Shown here: one piece after another, positions 35,509 to 46,219 of the stretch
How the letters are laid out: every line of letters begins with the position of its first letter
How positions within the stretch are numbered: the first letter of the stretch is position 1
Origin: an uncultured Lysobacter sp.
GTDB taxonomy: Bacteria > Pseudomonadota > Gammaproteobacteria > Xanthomonadales > Xanthomonadaceae
Assembly (NCBI GenBank): GCA_946480055.1
Contig: CAMLID010000009.1
Location: forward strand, 1 to 64,000
Length of the DNA stretch: 64,000 nt
Direction of reading: 5' to 3'
Position numbers and translations under genes: made by a program
The notes under the pieces: model-generated
Database searches by the model: none
What the model was told of the DNA's origin: nothing
Seen by the model: only the letters and a program-made list of their open reading frames with translations

Positions 35509-37473
35509 ATGGCTTCCACCGTTCCTTCCGCCGATGCGCAGCCGCGCAAGCAGGCCCACGACGCCCAGGGCCACGGTCACGGCCATGGCAGCAAGGGCCT
35601 GGCCGGGCTGGTCGTCGGTGCGATCGGCGTCGTCTTCGGCGACATCGGCACCAGCCCGCTGTACACGCTGAAAGAGGCGTTTTCGCCGCACTTCGGTCTG
35701 GTCGGCCCGCACATCACTCCGGCGGCGTTCCACGACACCGTGCTGGGCATCCTGTCGCTGGTGTTCTGGGCGCTGATGATCGTGGTCACTGCCAAGTACG
35801 TGACCATCATCATGCGCGCCGACAACGAAGGCGAGGGCGGCATCATGGCGCTGATGACCCTGGCCCAGCGCACCCTGGCCAAGGGCGGGCGCTCGGCGTA
35901 TGTGGTGGGCATCCTCGGCATCTTCGGCGCGTCGTTGTTCTTCGGCGACAGCGTGATCACCCCGGCGATCTCGGTGCTCGGCGCGGTCGAGGGCCTGGAA
36001 GTCGCCGCGCCCGGCCTGCACCGTTTCATCGTCCCGATCACGGTGGTGATCCTGGTGATGGTGTTCCTGGCCCAGCGCTTCGGCACCGAGAAGGTCGGCC
36101 GCGTGTTCGGCCCGATCACCGTGCTGTGGTTTTTGGCTCTGGCCGCGATCGGCGTGCACAACATCGTCGATGCCCCGGAAGTGCTCAAGGCGCTGAACCC
36201 GATGTGGGGCGCGCGCTTCTTCATCGAACACGGCCTGCACTCGGTGCTGATCCTGGGCGTGGTGGTGCTGGCGGTGACCGGCGGCGAAGCGCTGTACGCC
36301 GACATGGGCCACTTCGGCGCCCGGCCGATCCGCTACGCCTGGTACATCATGGTGCTGCCCTGCCTGATGCTGAATTACCTGGGCCAGGGCGCGTTCGTGC
36401 TCGAACATCCGGCAGCGGTGCGCAACCCGTTCTTCGAGGCGGTGCCGACCTGGGCGCTGTACCCGATGATCGTGCTGGCGACGATGGCGGCGGTGATCGC
36501 CTCGCAGGCGGTCATCACCGGCGCCTATTCGATCGCGCGCCAGGCCATGCAGCTGGGCTATATCCCGCGCATGCAGATCAAGCACACCTCGCACGACACC
36601 ATCGGCCAGATCTACGTGCCCTACATCAACTGGATCCTGGCGATCACGGTGATCGCGGTGGTGCTGGCCTTCCGCAGCTCGACCGCGCTGGCCACGGCCT
36701 ACGGCATCTCGGTGTCGGCGACGATGCTGATCGACACCCTGCTGCTGGCGCTGGTCGCGCGCGCGCTGTGGCCGCGCTGGCGCGCCTGGGTGCTGCCGCT
36801 GTGCGTGGTGTTCTTCGTCGTCGACGTCGGTTTCGTGGTCGCCAACGGCGCCAAGTTCTTCGACGGCGCGTGGTTCCCGGTGGTGCTGGGCCTGACCGTG
36901 TTCACGGTGATGCGCACCTGGCGCCGCGGCCGCGAACTGCTGCACGACGAGGTGCGCAAGGAGGGCATCCAGCTCGACAGCTTCCTGCCCGGTCTGATGC
37001 TGGCGCCGCCGATCCGAGTGCCGGGCACCGCGGTGTTCATGACCGCCGACAAGGGCGTGGTCCCGCATGCGCTGCTGCACAACCTCAAGCACAACAAGGT
37101 GCTGCACGAGCGCAACGTGTTCCTGACCGTGGAAACCCTGAACGTGCCGCACGCGCCGCGCGAGAAGCGGCTCAAGATCGAAGCCATCGGCGACGATTTC
37201 TACCGCGTGCTGATCCGCTTCGGCTTCATGGAAATGCCCGACGTGCCGCTGGCGCTGATGCGCTCCTGCGACGCCGGCGGCATCTATTTCGATCCGATGG
37301 ACACCACTTATTTCGCCAGCCGCGAGACTGTGGTCGCCAGCCGTCACCGCGGCATGCCGATCTGGCGCGATCGTCTGTTCGCCTTCATGCACCGCAACGC
37401 CGCGCCGGCGACCGGCTTCTTCCGCATCCCGGGCAACCGTCTGGTCGAGCTGGGCGCGCAGGTCGAAATCTGA
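35509..37473 (+). CDS. kup: Low-affinity potassium transporter Kup, 654 aa
   Basis: This is a KUP/HAK family K+ uptake transporter in the inner membrane. After a short His/Gly-rich N-terminus, it shows about 12 membrane segments with family motifs [52 protein letters not shown] and [12 protein letters not shown]. The C-terminal about 170 residues are cytoplasmic. Length fits (about 630 in E. coli). It stands between ruvA and ruvB, so it may be carried on the same transcript, but it has its own 36-bp upstream gap. Confidence 0.95.
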   Translation: MASTVPSADAQPRKQAHDAQGHGHGHGSKGLAGLVVGAIGVVFGDIGTSPLYTLKEAFSPHFGLVGPHITPAAFHDTVLGILSLVFWALMIVVTAKYVTIIMRADNEGEGGIMALMTLAQRTLAKGGRSAYVVGILGIFGASLFFGDSVITPAISVLGAVEGLEVAAPGLHRFIVPITVVILVMVFLAQRFGTEKVGRVFGPITVLWFLALAAIGVHNIVDAPEVLKALNPMWGARFFIEHGLHSVLILGVVVLAVTGGEALYADMGHFGARPIRYAWYIMVLPCLMLNYLGQGAFVLEHPAAVRNPFFEAVPTWALYPMIVLATMAAVIASQAVITGAYSIARQAMQLGYIPRMQIKHTSHDTIGQIYVPYINWILAITVIAVVLAFRSSTALATAYGISVSATMLIDTLLLALVARALWPRWRAWVLPLCVVFFVVDVGFVVANGAKFFDGAWFPVVLGLTVFTVMRTWRRGRELLHDEVRKEGIQLDSFLPGLMLAPPIRVPGTAVFMTADKGVVPHALLHNLKHNKVLHERNVFLTVETLNVPHAPREKRLKIEAIGDDFYRVLIRFGFMEMPDVPLALMRSCDAGGIYFDPMDTTYFASRETVVASRHRGMPIWRDRLFAFMHRNAAPATGFFRIPGNRLVELGAQVEI

Positions 37474-37514
37474 TCCGTGCGTACCCCGGCGTGGTTCCCG
37501 GGCTACGCCCCGGG

Positions 37515-37565
37515 TTTCGTCGAGGCCTGGCTCGTCGAAGCCTGGCTCGTCGAAGCCTGAGCCGG
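37515..37565 (+). repeat. Short direct repeat in the kup-ruvB gap
   Basis: Three near-copies of CGTCGAAGCCTGGCT (15 bp) stand side by side about 60 bp before ruvB: GTCGAGGCCTGGCT, CGTCGAAGCCTGGCT and CGTCGAAGCCTGAGC. They look like slippage products. Confidence 0.7.
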
Positions 37566-37626
37566 TCGCGCCGATCCGTGCGTTGCGCCGCGGGCGGGTC
37601 GCACGCGGCCATGCGAACATAGGCGC

Positions 37627-38655
37627 ATGACCGAGAACCGCATCATCGCCCCCAGCGCGAACCGCGAGGACGAGGCCCTGGAGGCTTCGATCCGGCCCAA
37701 ACGTCTGGACGAGTACCTGGGCCAGCAGCCGGTTCGCGAGCAGCTCAAGATCTACATCGAGGCCGCCAAGGGCCGCGGCGAGGCCCTGGATCACGTCCTG
37801 ATCTTCGGGCCGCCCGGCCTGGGCAAGACCACCCTCAGCCACGTGATCGCCAACGAGCTGGGCGTCAACCTGCGCCAGACCTCCGGCCCGGTGATCGAGA
37901 AAGCCGGCGACCTGGCCGCGCTGCTGACCAATCTGCAGCCGCACGACGTGCTGTTCGTCGACGAGATCCACCGCCTCTCGCCCGTGGTCGAGGAAGTGCT
38001 GTACCCGGCGATGGAGGACTACCAGATCGACATCATGATCGGCGAGGGCCCCGCGGCGCGCTCGATCAAGCTCGACCTGCCGCCGTTCACCCTGATCGGC
38101 GCCACCACCCGCGCCGGCCTGCTGACCGCGCCGCTGCGCGATCGCTTCGGCATCGTCCAGCGCCTGGAGTTCTACAGCGCCGAGGAACTGACCAAGATCG
38201 TGCGTCGCTCGGCCAATATCCTGGGCATCGATTGCGTGCCCGAGGGCGCGGCCGAGATCGCCAAGCGCTCGCGCGGCACCCCGCGCATCGCCAACCGCCT
38301 ACTGCGCCGGGTGCGCGACTACGCCCAGGTCCGCGCCGGCGGCCGCATCGACAGCGAGACCGCGGACGCGGCCATGGCCATGCTCAAGGTCGATCCGCAG
38401 GGCTTCGACGAACTCGACCGGCGCCTGCTGCAGACCATCATCGAGTCCTTCGACGGCGGTCCGGTCGGGGTCGAATCGCTGGCCGCCGCGCTCAGCGAGG
38501 AGCGCGGCACGCTCGAGGACGTGATCGAGCCCTTCCTGATCCAGCAGGGCTACCTGGTCCGCAGCGCGCGCGGCCGCATGGCCACGGCCAAGGCCTACCG
38601 GCACATCGGCCTGAAGCCGAAAGCCAATGCCAGCGGGCTTTTCGAAGAGGGTTGA
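37627..38655 (+). CDS. ruvB: Holliday junction branch migration helicase RuvB, 342 aa
   Basis: RuvB is the AAA+ motor that drives branch migration on RuvA. Walker A is [13 protein letters not shown], Walker B is [11 protein letters not shown], sensor 1 is LIGATTRAG, and the arginine finger region is [13 protein letters not shown]; a winged-helix domain closes the protein ([21 protein letters not shown]). Start and length fit the family. Confidence 0.97.
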   Translation: MTENRIIAPSANREDEALEASIRPKRLDEYLGQQPVREQLKIYIEAAKGRGEALDHVLIFGPPGLGKTTLSHVIANELGVNLRQTSGPVIEKAGDLAALLTNLQPHDVLFVDEIHRLSPVVEEVLYPAMEDYQIDIMIGEGPAARSIKLDLPPFTLIGATTRAGLLTAPLRDRFGIVQRLEFYSAEELTKIVRRSANILGIDCVPEGAAEIAKRSRGTPRIANRLLRRVRDYAQVRAGGRIDSETADAAMAMLKVDPQGFDELDRRLLQTIIESFDGGPVGVESLAAALSEERGTLEDVIEPFLIQQGYLVRSARGRMATAKAYRHIGLKPKANASGLFEEG

Positions 38656-38659
38656 GCGA

Positions 38660-39094
38660 GTGATTGCACCGGCGTTCAGTTGGCCGACACGCGTCTATTG
38701 GGAAGATACCGACGCCGGTGGCGTGGTCTACCACGCGCAATACCTGGCGTTCCTGGAACGCGCGCGCAGCGAATGGGTGCGTGCCCAGGGTTACGGCCAG
38801 GAGCGGCTGCGGCTGGAGTTCGAGCTGGTGTTCGCGGTCCGCGCGATGCAGATCGACTTCCTCAAGCCCGCGCGCCTCGACGACGCCTTGTCGGTGTCGG
38901 CGGAGCTGCGCGAGTGCCGCCGCGCCAGCCTGGTGTTCGCGCAGGCCATCCACCGTGGCGACGAGCGTCTGTTCACGGCGACGGTGCGCTTGGCCGCGCT
39001 GGACCCGCAGGACTTCCGCCCGCGCCCGATTCCGGCGGCGCTGTACGAGCCGCTGAAAGCGCTGGTGACCCCGGCGCCGCAAGAACCAACGTAA
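38660..39094 (+). CDS. ybgC: Acyl-CoA thioesterase YbgC, 144 aa
   Basis: This hotdog-fold thioesterase is tied to the Tol-Pal system by position in many gammaproteobacteria. The family signature [21 protein letters not shown] with the catalytic aspartate is near the N-terminus; [12 protein letters not shown] and [13 protein letters not shown] follow. The GTG at 38660 gives [20 protein letters not shown], which aligns well with E. coli YbgC; an upstream ATG at 38627 would overlap ruvB. It lies just ahead of tolQ. Confidence 0.93.
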   Translation: MIAPAFSWPTRVYWEDTDAGGVVYHAQYLAFLERARSEWVRAQGYGQERLRLEFELVFAVRAMQIDFLKPARLDDALSVSAELRECRRASLVFAQAIHRGDERLFTATVRLAALDPQDFRPRPIPAALYEPLKALVTPAPQEPT

Positions 39095-39131
39095 CCATCA
39101 GGCCCGTGCTGCGGGCTACGGAGAAACAAGC

Positions 39132-39911
39132 ATGACGTCATCGTTGATCGCGCTTCTGGCCACGACCGTGGAAGCCCTGCCGGAAGAGGCCGCCAGCGCG
39201 GTGACGCAGGCCGCCGCGAGCGCCGCGGGCGCCGACTTCAGCCTGCTGGACCTGGTGCTCAAGGCCAGCATCCCGGTGCAGCTGATCATGGCCTTGCTGG
39301 TACTGGCGTCGGTCACGTCCTGGATCATCATCTTCCGCAAATGGAAGGTGATCCGGCGTGCCAGGAACGAGGCCGACCACTTCGAGGAACGCTTCTGGTC
39401 GGGCGCCGAACTGAGCAAGCTCTACGCCGGCACCACCGAACGCGGCCGCGGCGTCGGCGGCCTGGAAGCGATCTTCGAAGCCGGCTTCCGCGAGTTCAAC
39501 CGCATCCGCCAGCGTCGCGGCGTCGATGCCCGCGCCCAGCTCGAAGGCGCCCAGCGCGCGATGCGCGCGACCGGTTCGCGCGAACTCGACGGCCTGGAGC
39601 ACAACCTCGAACTCCTCGCCAACATCGGCTCGACCTCGCCCTACATCGGCCTGGTCGGCACCGTGTTCGGCATCATGGTCACCATGCATTCGCTGATCTC
39701 GACCACCAAGCAGGTCGGCATCGCCGACGTCGCGCCGGGTATTTCCGAAGCGCTGCTGGCGACCGCGATGGGCCTGTTCGTGGCGATCCCGGCGGTCTGG
39801 GCCTACAACCGCTACGCCACCAGTGTGGAGCGTCTGGCGGTTCGCTACGACGCGTTCTCCGAGGAGTTCTCCTCGATCCTGCAGCGGCAGTCCCACCTCG
39901 ACGAAGGCTGA
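39132..39911 (+). CDS. tolQ: Tol-Pal system protein TolQ, 259 aa
   Basis: TolQ forms the proton channel of the Tol machine with TolR. It has three membrane segments: [20 protein letters not shown] near the N-terminus, and two C-terminal ones including [16 protein letters not shown] and [22 protein letters not shown]. These regions are the conserved part of the ExbB/TolQ family. The gene is 37 bp after ybgC. Confidence 0.96.
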   Translation: MTSSLIALLATTVEALPEEAASAVTQAAASAAGADFSLLDLVLKASIPVQLIMALLVLASVTSWIIIFRKWKVIRRARNEADHFEERFWSGAELSKLYAGTTERGRGVGGLEAIFEAGFREFNRIRQRRGVDARAQLEGAQRAMRATGSRELDGLEHNLELLANIGSTSPYIGLVGTVFGIMVTMHSLISTTKQVGIADVAPGISEALLATAMGLFVAIPAVWAYNRYATSVERLAVRYDAFSEEFSSILQRQSHLDEG

Positions 39912-39959
39912 TGCGAGCCCCTCGCACGCGTCCGCATCCGAGCGCCAGCGCGCTCCTAT

Positions 39960-39981
39960 GCCTTCCGCTGCAGCGGAAGGC
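39960..39981 (+). other. Palindrome between tolQ and tolR
   Basis: The 95-bp gap between tolQ and tolR contains a perfect palindrome (GCCTTCCGCTGCAGCGGAAGGC). It may stabilise or partly attenuate the tol transcript; there is no T run. Confidence 0.5.
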
Positions 39982-40006
39982 GTCGTAAAGAATTGAGAGG
40001 AAGGCC

Positions 40007-40452
<446 letters not shown>

Positions 40453-40456
<4 letters not shown>

Positions 40457-41418
40457 GGGAAACCAGCACCGACACCGCGCAAGCCGTCGGTCTGGCCCTG
40501 CTGCTGCACGGGCTGCTGATCCTGGCGATCCTGCTCGGCGCACTATGGAAGTTCCAAGGCGCGCCGGCCGGCGGCGGTTCGCCGATGGCGTCGGAATTGA
40601 CCGACGTGTCCGACCTGTCGGCGGCGATGCAGCGCACGCTGCGCAATCGGCCCGAGCCGATCGCCGAACCGCTGCCTCAGCCCGAGCCGGAAATAGAGGA
40701 CAGCCTGCCGTTGCCGCAGCCCGAGCCCGAGCCGCGTCCGCAGGATTCGCCGACGCCGGTGCAACAGGCGCCGCAGGACTTCATCCCGGACCCGGACGAC
40801 CTCAGCCAGGAGCAGGTGGTCGATACGCCGACCCCGAACCCCTCCGACGAAAAGAAGCTGCAGGAAGCCAAGCAGCGCCAGGAACAGGTCGACCTGACCG
40901 AGCAGGAGCGCCAGGACGAGGCCCAGCGCCAGCAGCGTCTGACCGCGATGGAGCTGGAGCGCCAGAAGCAGCTCGAAGACGTCCGCCGCAAGCGCGCCGC
41001 CGCCGCGCGCGAGGCCAGCCTGGCCGAGCAGAAGCTCAAGCAGTTGGCCGACGCCCAGGCCCGCAGCGCCTCGAGCAGCCAGGCCGACGCCAACGCCGCC
41101 CAACCGACCCCGGGCGCCGGCGGCCAGGGCGATCCGGGCCTGATGGCGGCCTACCAGGCCGCGTTGCAGGCCGCGATCCTGGCCAAGTGGACCCGGCCCG
41201 AGAGCGTGCCGCTGGGCGCCAAATGCCGACTGGTCATCCGCCAGCTCCAAGGCGGCACCGTCATCGACGTACAGGTATCGTCGCCGTGCTCCTACGACGA
41301 GCAGGCGCGGCGCTCGATCGAGGCCGCTGTGCTCAAGGCCCAGCCCTTGCCCTACGCGGGCTTCGAGAAGGTCTTCAACCGCCAGCTCAACTTCAATTTC
41401 ACCGCCCAGGATCAGTGA
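40453..41418 (+). CDS. tolA: Tol-Pal system protein TolA, 321 aa
   Basis: TolA links the inner membrane to the outer membrane proteins TolB and Pal. It has one N-terminal membrane segment (LALLLHGLLILAILLGALW), then a Pro/Glu-rich stretch, a long helical region (QRQEQVDLTEQERQDEAQRQ onward to KLKQLADAQARSA), and a C-terminal TonB-like domain (GLMAAYQAALQAAILAKWTR, CRLVIRQLQGGTVIDVQV). It is shorter than the E. coli protein (421). Confidence 0.95.
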
Positions 41419-41554
41419 CCGGGTTCCGGAACGGCCGCTTCAGCCTGAATTCGTTCAGCTTTGAGGCGGCGTTCACCTCCAAACTGTTAAGACTCGCAAG
41501 CTGAACAGTGTCCGTGCCGTACCTGTGCCCGTTTTGACCCGTAATGGAGTGCCG

Positions 41555-42868
41555 ATGAACCGACCCCTGTCCTGGCTGGCCGTGCTGCTCGCGCTGCTGC
41601 TTCCGTTCTCCGCCGCCGCCCAGGGGCTGGAAGTCGATATCGTCGGCGGCAAGGCCGCGGCCCTGCCGATCGTGGTGGTGCCGATGCCCTACCAGGGCGC
41701 CGGCTCGGCGCCGCAGACCGACATCGCCAAGGTGATCCGCGACGACCTCAACCGCTCCGGCCAGTTCCGCGGCCTGCCGGTCGAGCAGATCGCCGACAAG
41801 CCCAGCCGCGGCAGCGAGATCAACTACCCGACCTGGCGTGCGATCAATCAGGACTACATCGTGGTCGGCCGCGTCCTCGACGGCGGCGCCGGCAGTTACC
41901 GCATCGAGTACGAACTGTTCGACGTCGCCAAACAGCAGCGTCTGGATGGTTTCGCCTACACCGCGCGCACCAACGCCGTGCGCGACGCCGCCCACCAGAT
42001 CGCCGACAAGATCTACGAGCGCATCCTCGGCGTGCGCGGCGCGTTCTTCACCCGCATTGCCTACGTCACCGCCAACGGCACCGGCCGCAGCGCCGACTAC
42101 GTGCTCAAGATCGCCGACTCCGACGGCTTCAACCCGCAGCCGGTGGTGCGCTCGCCCGAGCCGCTGCTGTCGCCGTCCTGGAGCCCGGACGGCAACCGCC
42201 TGGCCTACGTCAGCTTCGAAGGCGGCAATTCCTCGATCTACATCCAGAACATCAGCTCCGGCAGCCGCGAGCTGGTGGCCAAGTTCCGCGGCATCAACGG
42301 CGCGCCTTCGTTCTCGCCGGACGGCCGCCGCCTGGCCCTGACCCTGTCGCGCAGCGGCAACCCCGAGATCTACACCATGGACCTGGGCAGCCGCGCGCTG
42401 ACCCAGCAGACCAACCATTTCGGCATCGACACCGAGCCGACCTGGAGCGCCGACGGCAGCAAGATCTATTTCACGTCCGACCGCGGCGGCCGCCCGCAGA
42501 TCTACCAGGTCTCCTCCAGCGGCGGCGGCGCCACCCGCGTCACGTTCCAGGGCAGCTACAACGCCACACCCAGCGTGTCCTCGGACGGCAAGAAGATCGC
42601 GGTCGCCCAGGGCGCCGGAAACACGTATCGCATCGCCATGATGGACTCCAGCCTGGGTTCGGCGCGCTGGAGCACCCTGTCGCCAGGCTCGCTGGACGAG
42701 TCCCCGACCTTCGCTCCGAACGGCGCGATGATCATTTATGCTGCGCGCGAAGGCCGCCGGGGCGTGCTGTATTCGGTCTCCGCCGACGCCCGCGTGCGCG
42801 AGCGCGTGGTCCTGGACGACGGCGACGTACGCGAACCGGCATGGGGTCCGTACCGCACGCCGCGTTGA
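41555..42868 (+). CDS. tolB: Tol-Pal system translocation protein TolB, 437 aa
   Basis: TolB is a periplasmic protein with an N-terminal domain and a six-bladed propeller that binds Pal. The signal peptide ends at LLPFSAAAQ. The propeller has the TolB repeats [34 protein letters not shown], and [19 protein letters not shown]. The ATG at 41555 gives the signal peptide directly; a longer frame begins at 41525. Confidence 0.96.
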   Translation: MNRPLSWLAVLLALLLPFSAAAQGLEVDIVGGKAAALPIVVVPMPYQGAGSAPQTDIAKVIRDDLNRSGQFRGLPVEQIADKPSRGSEINYPTWRAINQDYIVVGRVLDGGAGSYRIEYELFDVAKQQRLDGFAYTARTNAVRDAAHQIADKIYERILGVRGAFFTRIAYVTANGTGRSADYVLKIADSDGFNPQPVVRSPEPLLSPSWSPDGNRLAYVSFEGGNSSIYIQNISSGSRELVAKFRGINGAPSFSPDGRRLALTLSRSGNPEIYTMDLGSRALTQQTNHFGIDTEPTWSADGSKIYFTSDRGGRPQIYQVSSSGGGATRVTFQGSYNATPSVSSDGKKIAVAQGAGNTYRIAMMDSSLGSARWSTLSPGSLDESPTFAPNGAMIIYAAREGRRGVLYSVSADARVRERVVLDDGDVREPAWGPYRTPR

Positions 42869-42965
42869 TCGCGCGTCCCAGCCAATCCGCATCGCTTATC
42901 CGCATCCCCCGGCACCGGCTGTCTCGCTAGTCCTGCCCCCACGTTCCAACTGACGAGGAAGAACC

Positions 42966-43505
42966 ATGAACAAGATCGCTCCCGCCACCGTCGGCAAGGT
43001 CGTGCTCGCCGCACTGCTTTGCACCGTCGCCGTCGCCTGCTCGAAGAAGGTCAAGGAAGTTCCCCCGACCGACACCGGCAGCAACGTCGGCACCACCCAG
43101 CCGTCGGACAATACCGGTCCGGTCGCCTCGGGCGCCTACGGCCCGAACGATCTCGACACCGACGCCTGCCTGCGTCAGCGCGTGGTCTACTTCGATCTGG
43201 ACCAGGACAGCCTGAAGCCGGAATTCCAGGCCATCGTCGGCTGCCACGCCAAGTACCTGCGCGACCGTCCGTCCTCGCGCATGACTCTGGAAGGCAACGC
43301 CGACGAGCGCGGCAGCCGCGAGTACAACCTCGGCCTCGGCGAGCGCCGCGGCAATGCGGTGTCCTCGGCGATCCAGGCCAATGGCGGCTCGGGCAGCCAG
43401 ATCACCGTGACCTCCTACGGCGAAGAGCGCCCGGTCTGCACCGACTCGAACGAGGACTGCTGGGCCAAGAATCGTCGCGTCGAGATCGTGTACACCGCCA
43501 AGTAA
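42966..43505 (+). CDS. pal: Peptidoglycan-associated lipoprotein Pal, 179 aa
   Basis: Pal is an outer membrane lipoprotein that holds the peptidoglycan. Its lipobox is VAVACSKK with the lipidated cysteine at residue 25. The OmpA-like domain has VVYFDLDQDSLKPEFQ and the diaminopimelate-binding loop LEGNADERGSREYNLGLGER. Length fits. It is the middle of the tolB-pal-cpoB end of the operon. Confidence 0.96.
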   Translation: MNKIAPATVGKVVLAALLCTVAVACSKKVKEVPPTDTGSNVGTTQPSDNTGPVASGAYGPNDLDTDACLRQRVVYFDLDQDSLKPEFQAIVGCHAKYLRDRPSSRMTLEGNADERGSREYNLGLGERRGNAVSSAIQANGGSGSQITVTSYGEERPVCTDSNEDCWAKNRRVEIVYTAK

Positions 43506-43520
43506 TCGGACCCACGATCG

Positions 43521-44339
43521 ATGCGCACGTTCGCACAGACCCTAGCGGCTTCGATCGTCTGCGGAGCGGCGGCCCTCGCGGCCGCCGCCCCCGCGTACGC
43601 CCAGCGTGCCAGCCTGGCCGACCGCGTCGCGGTGCTGGAGCAGCGCGCCGCCAACAACCAGGCCAACGTCGACCTGCTCAACCAGGTCACCCAGCTCAAG
43701 TCGGAAGTCCAGGCCCTGCGTTCGCAGGTCGAGGAATTGCAGCAGCAGAATCAGCAGCTGCAGCAGTCGAGCAAGAACCAATACCTGGATCTGGACGGCC
43801 GCCTGAACCAGCTCGAAGGCAGCGCGCCTGCCGCCGCGCCGGCTCCGGCCGCCGCTGCGCCCAAGCCTGCCGCCGCGCCGCCGCCGCACGCCGCCGCCCA
43901 GGACCGCCCCCCGGCGGTCTACGGCGACGCCGGCACCGTGGCCCAGAGCGCCGACGAGCGCAGCGCCTACGATGTCGCCTTCAACGCGCTCAAGGCCGGT
44001 CTGTACGCCGACTCGGCGCGCATGTTCCAGGCCTTCATCGAGACCTACCCGAACGGCACCTACACCCCCAACGCGCTGTATTGGCTGGGCGAAAGCTATT
44101 ACGTGACCCAGAACTACCAGCTCGCCCTGGTCCAGTTCCAGGCCCTGTACGAGCGTTACCCGACCCACGACAAGGCCCCGGGCGCGCTGCTCAAGATGGG
44201 CCTGTCCCAGCAGGGACTGCGTCAGGTCGACGCTGCCGAGCGCACTCTGGGCGAAGTGGTCTCGCGTTTCCCCGGCACCGACGCCGCCCGCGCCGCGTCC
44301 GACCGCCTCAACGCGCTGCAGCTCGGCCGCCTGCGCTAA
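43521..44339 (+). CDS. cpoB: Cell division coordinator CpoB (YbgF), 272 aa
   Basis: CpoB is a periplasmic TolA-binding protein that coordinates peptidoglycan synthesis with outer membrane constriction. It has a signal peptide (ending APAYAQRA), a coiled-coil trimerisation stretch (ASLADRVAVLEQRAANNQAN through VEELQQQNQQLQQ), an Ala/Pro linker, and a C-terminal TPR domain (AYDVAFNALKAGLYADSARM, YWLGESYYVTQNYQLALVQF). It follows pal by 15 bp. Confidence 0.94.
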   Translation: MRTFAQTLAASIVCGAAALAAAAPAYAQRASLADRVAVLEQRAANNQANVDLLNQVTQLKSEVQALRSQVEELQQQNQQLQQSSKNQYLDLDGRLNQLEGSAPAAAPAPAAAAPKPAAAPPPHAAAQDRPPAVYGDAGTVAQSADERSAYDVAFNALKAGLYADSARMFQAFIETYPNGTYTPNALYWLGESYYVTQNYQLALVQFQALYERYPTHDKAPGALLKMGLSQQGLRQVDAAERTLGEVVSRFPGTDAARAASDRLNALQLGRLR

Positions 44340-44349
44340 GCCTCCCCCT

Positions 44350-44373
44350 GTAGGAGCGGCGCAAGCCGCGACC
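44350..44373 (+). repeat. Single palindromic element after cpoB
   Basis: One copy of the dispersed element (GTAGGAGCGGCGCAAGCCGC) with stem GCGGC-GCAA-GCCGC lies 11 bp after the cpoB stop. It may act as a transcript 3' end for the tol-pal operon. Confidence 0.75.
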
Positions 44374-44484
44374 ACGCCAACCCGATCCCCGTCGACCCCG
44401 GGCCTGCCCGCGGGCGGGCCGCGTGCACCGCTGCATTCCAGCCCCGTTCCAGCCCATGTCGGCCGGCTCCGATAAACTATGCCT

Positions 44485-45162
44485 ATGAATGCCGTCTCGA
44501 CCGACGCGGCCCTGGCGTCGCCCGAACGCCTGCGGCTGACCGAAATTTTCCTGTCCCTGCAGGGTGAAGCCCGCAGCATCGGCTGGCCGACCGTGTTCGT
44601 GCGCCTGACCGGCTGCCCGCTGCGCTGCCAGTACTGCGATACCGCCTACGCCTTCCACGGCGGCGAGTGGTGGCAGATCGACGACATCCTGACCGAAGTC
44701 GCCAGCCACGGCGCGCGCCACGTCTGCGTCACCGGCGGCGAGCCGCTGGCGCAGAAGCGCTGCATCGGCTTGCTGAGCCGGCTGTGCGACGCCGGCTACG
44801 AGGTCTCGCTGGAAACCTCCGGCGCGATCGACATTGCCGAGGTCGACCCGCGCGTGTCGCGTGTACTCGACATCAAGACCCCGGATTCCAAGGAAGCCCA
44901 TCGCAACCTGTGGAGCAATCTGGCGCTGCTGACCGCGCGCGACCAGGTCAAGCTGGTGATCTGCAGCCGCGAGGACTACGACTGGGCCAAGGCCGTGGTC
45001 GCCGAGCACCGCCTGACCGAGGTCTGCGACGTGCTGTTCTCGCCCAGCTTCAGCCAGATCAAACCCAGCGACCTGGCCGACTGGATCGTCGCCGACCGCC
45101 TGCCGGTGCGATTCCAGCTGCAGTTGCACAAGATCCTCTGGAACGACGAGCCCGGGCGTTGA
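44485..45162 (+). CDS. queE: 7-carboxy-7-deazaguanine synthase QueE, 225 aa
   Basis: This radical SAM enzyme makes the 7-deazaguanine ring of queuosine from 6-carboxytetrahydropterin. The cluster motif is CPLRCQYC (CX3CX2C) after VFVRLTGC; the glycine-rich SAM motif is CVTGGEPLAQK, preceded by the N-terminal LTEIFLSLQGEARSIGWPTV. The ATG at 44485 is chosen; 44479 is possible. It lies upstream of queC, the next enzyme in the pathway. Confidence 0.94.
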   Translation: MNAVSTDAALASPERLRLTEIFLSLQGEARSIGWPTVFVRLTGCPLRCQYCDTAYAFHGGEWWQIDDILTEVASHGARHVCVTGGEPLAQKRCIGLLSRLCDAGYEVSLETSGAIDIAEVDPRVSRVLDIKTPDSKEAHRNLWSNLALLTARDQVKLVICSREDYDWAKAVVAEHRLTEVCDVLFSPSFSQIKPSDLADWIVADRLPVRFQLQLHKILWNDEPGR

Positions 45163-45198
45163 GAGTTCGGAACCAGATTCCGAGCGCGTGACGATTTC

Positions 45199-45236
45199 TT
45201 GCTCGTCATCCCCGCTTTCGCGGGGATGACGAGCAA
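45199..45236 (+). terminator. Strong hairpin after queE
   Basis: A perfect 17-bp stem (45199-45215 with 45220-45236, loop TTTC) lies about 37 bp after queE. Its core, CATCCCCGC-TTTC-GCGGGGATG, resembles an intergenic repeat I know from many proteobacteria. It could terminate or stabilise the queE transcript; there is no T run. Confidence 0.6.
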
Positions 45237-45263
45237 AAGCATTAGCCGCTTCGACTAGCGTTA

Positions 45264-45311
45264 CCCGATTCCCGATTCCCGATTCCCGATTCCCGATTCC
45301 CGATTCCCGGT
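45264..45311 (+). repeat. Heptanucleotide array (CGATTCC), about 6 copies, before queC
   Basis: Uninterrupted copies of CGATTCC run from about 45266 to 45308 (CCCGATTCCCGATTCCCGAT and on), ending 7 bp before the queC ATG. It occupies the space of the ribosome binding site, so its length could affect queC translation. No standard AGGAG is visible there. Confidence 0.9.
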
Positions 45312-45317
45312 ATTCCT

Positions 45318-46016
45318 ATGAAAAAAGCCGTCGTCCTAGTCTCCGGTGGCATGGACTCCGCCGTCGTCATCGCCATCGCGCGCGAGCAGGGCTATGCCGT
45401 GCACGCGCTGAGCGTGCGCTACGGCCAGCGCCACACCTCCGAGCTCGATGCCGCCGCGCGCGTGGCGCGTTCGCTGGGCGCGGTCGCGCACAAGACCGTC
45501 AACGTCGACCTGCGCAGCATCGGCGGCTCGGCGCTGACCGACGAGGCGATCTCCGTGCCGCTGGACACCGACCACCATCCGGTCGGCGTGGACGCGGCCA
45601 AGGACGACATCCCGGTCACCTACGTCCCGGCGCGCAACACCATCATGCTGTCGGTGGCGCTGGGCTGGGCCGAAGTGCTGGGCGCGGCCGACATCTACTG
45701 CGGCGTCAACGCGGTCGACTATTCGGGCTATCCCGACTGCCGTCCGGAGTTCGTCGAGGCCTTCGAGCGCCTGGCCAACCTGGCCACCAAGGCCGGCGTC
45801 GAGGGCGCGGGCCTGCGGGTGCGCGCGCCGCTGCAGTACCTGAGCAAGGCCGACATCGTGCGCGAGGGCATGCGCCTGGGAGTGGATTTCGCCGAAACCG
45901 TGTCCTGCTATCAGGCCGACGACGAGGGCCGCGCCTGCCGCCACTGCGACGCCTGCCGCCTGCGTGCCGAGGGCTTCGCCGCCGCCGGCGTGGCCGATCC
46001 GACGCGCTACGTCTGA
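45318..46016 (+). CDS. queC: 7-cyano-7-deazaguanine synthase QueC, 232 aa
   Basis: QueC converts 7-carboxy-7-deazaguanine to preQ0 with ATP and ammonia. The PP-loop is [16 protein letters not shown] at residues about 6-21; the zinc site near the C-terminus is [14 protein letters not shown] with an upstream cysteine in [24 protein letters not shown] is also characteristic. Length fits (about 231). Confidence 0.96.
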   Translation: MKKAVVLVSGGMDSAVVIAIAREQGYAVHALSVRYGQRHTSELDAAARVARSLGAVAHKTVNVDLRSIGGSALTDEAISVPLDTDHHPVGVDAAKDDIPVTYVPARNTIMLSVALGWAEVLGAADIYCGVNAVDYSGYPDCRPEFVEAFERLANLATKAGVEGAGLRVRAPLQYLSKADIVREGMRLGVDFAETVSCYQADDEGRACRHCDACRLRAEGFAAAGVADPTRYV

Positions 46017-46108
46017 AGCGCCGTGTCCGGCCCCGCTCAGTGGGGGCCTGACTCGGCGCGGACGGCTTGTTAGAATGGCCGACTCCGGCGCGCTGCCGGC
46101 GATGTTCC

Positions 46109-46184
46109 GGGCCGTTAGCTCAGTCGGTAGAGCAGAAGACTTTTAATCTTTTGGTCGTAGGTTCGAATCCTACACGGCCCACCA
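46109..46184 (+). tRNA. tRNA-Lys (anticodon UUU)
   Basis: A complete 76-nt cloverleaf: acceptor stem GGGCCGT/ACGGCCC, D loop GCTCAGTCGGTAGAGC, anticodon stem GAAGA/TCTTT around the loop CTTTTAA with anticodon TTT, T arm GTAGG-TTCGAAT-CCTAC, and an encoded CCA end. It lies about 90 bp after queC. Confidence 0.98.
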
Positions 46185-46190
46185 AATACG

Positions 46191-46219
46191 ACGCCTGGGA
46201 GCGATCCCAGGCGTTTTTT
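46191..46219 (+). terminator. Rho-independent terminator of tRNA-Lys
   Basis: A perfect 10-bp stem ACGCCTGGGA/TCCCAGGCGT with loop GCGA is followed by a run of T. It sits 7 bp after the tRNA and next to the end of the convergent membrane protein gene. Confidence 0.95.

Noticed and set aside
37400..37971. Open minus-strand frames opposite kup and ruvB
   Set aside because: They are shadows: composition is Arg/His/Gln-rich and the plus-strand genes here are unambiguous.
45199..45236. Small RNA gene in the strong hairpin after queE
   Set aside because: It looks like a common intergenic repeat; there is no promoter-like sequence or other structure to support an RNA gene.
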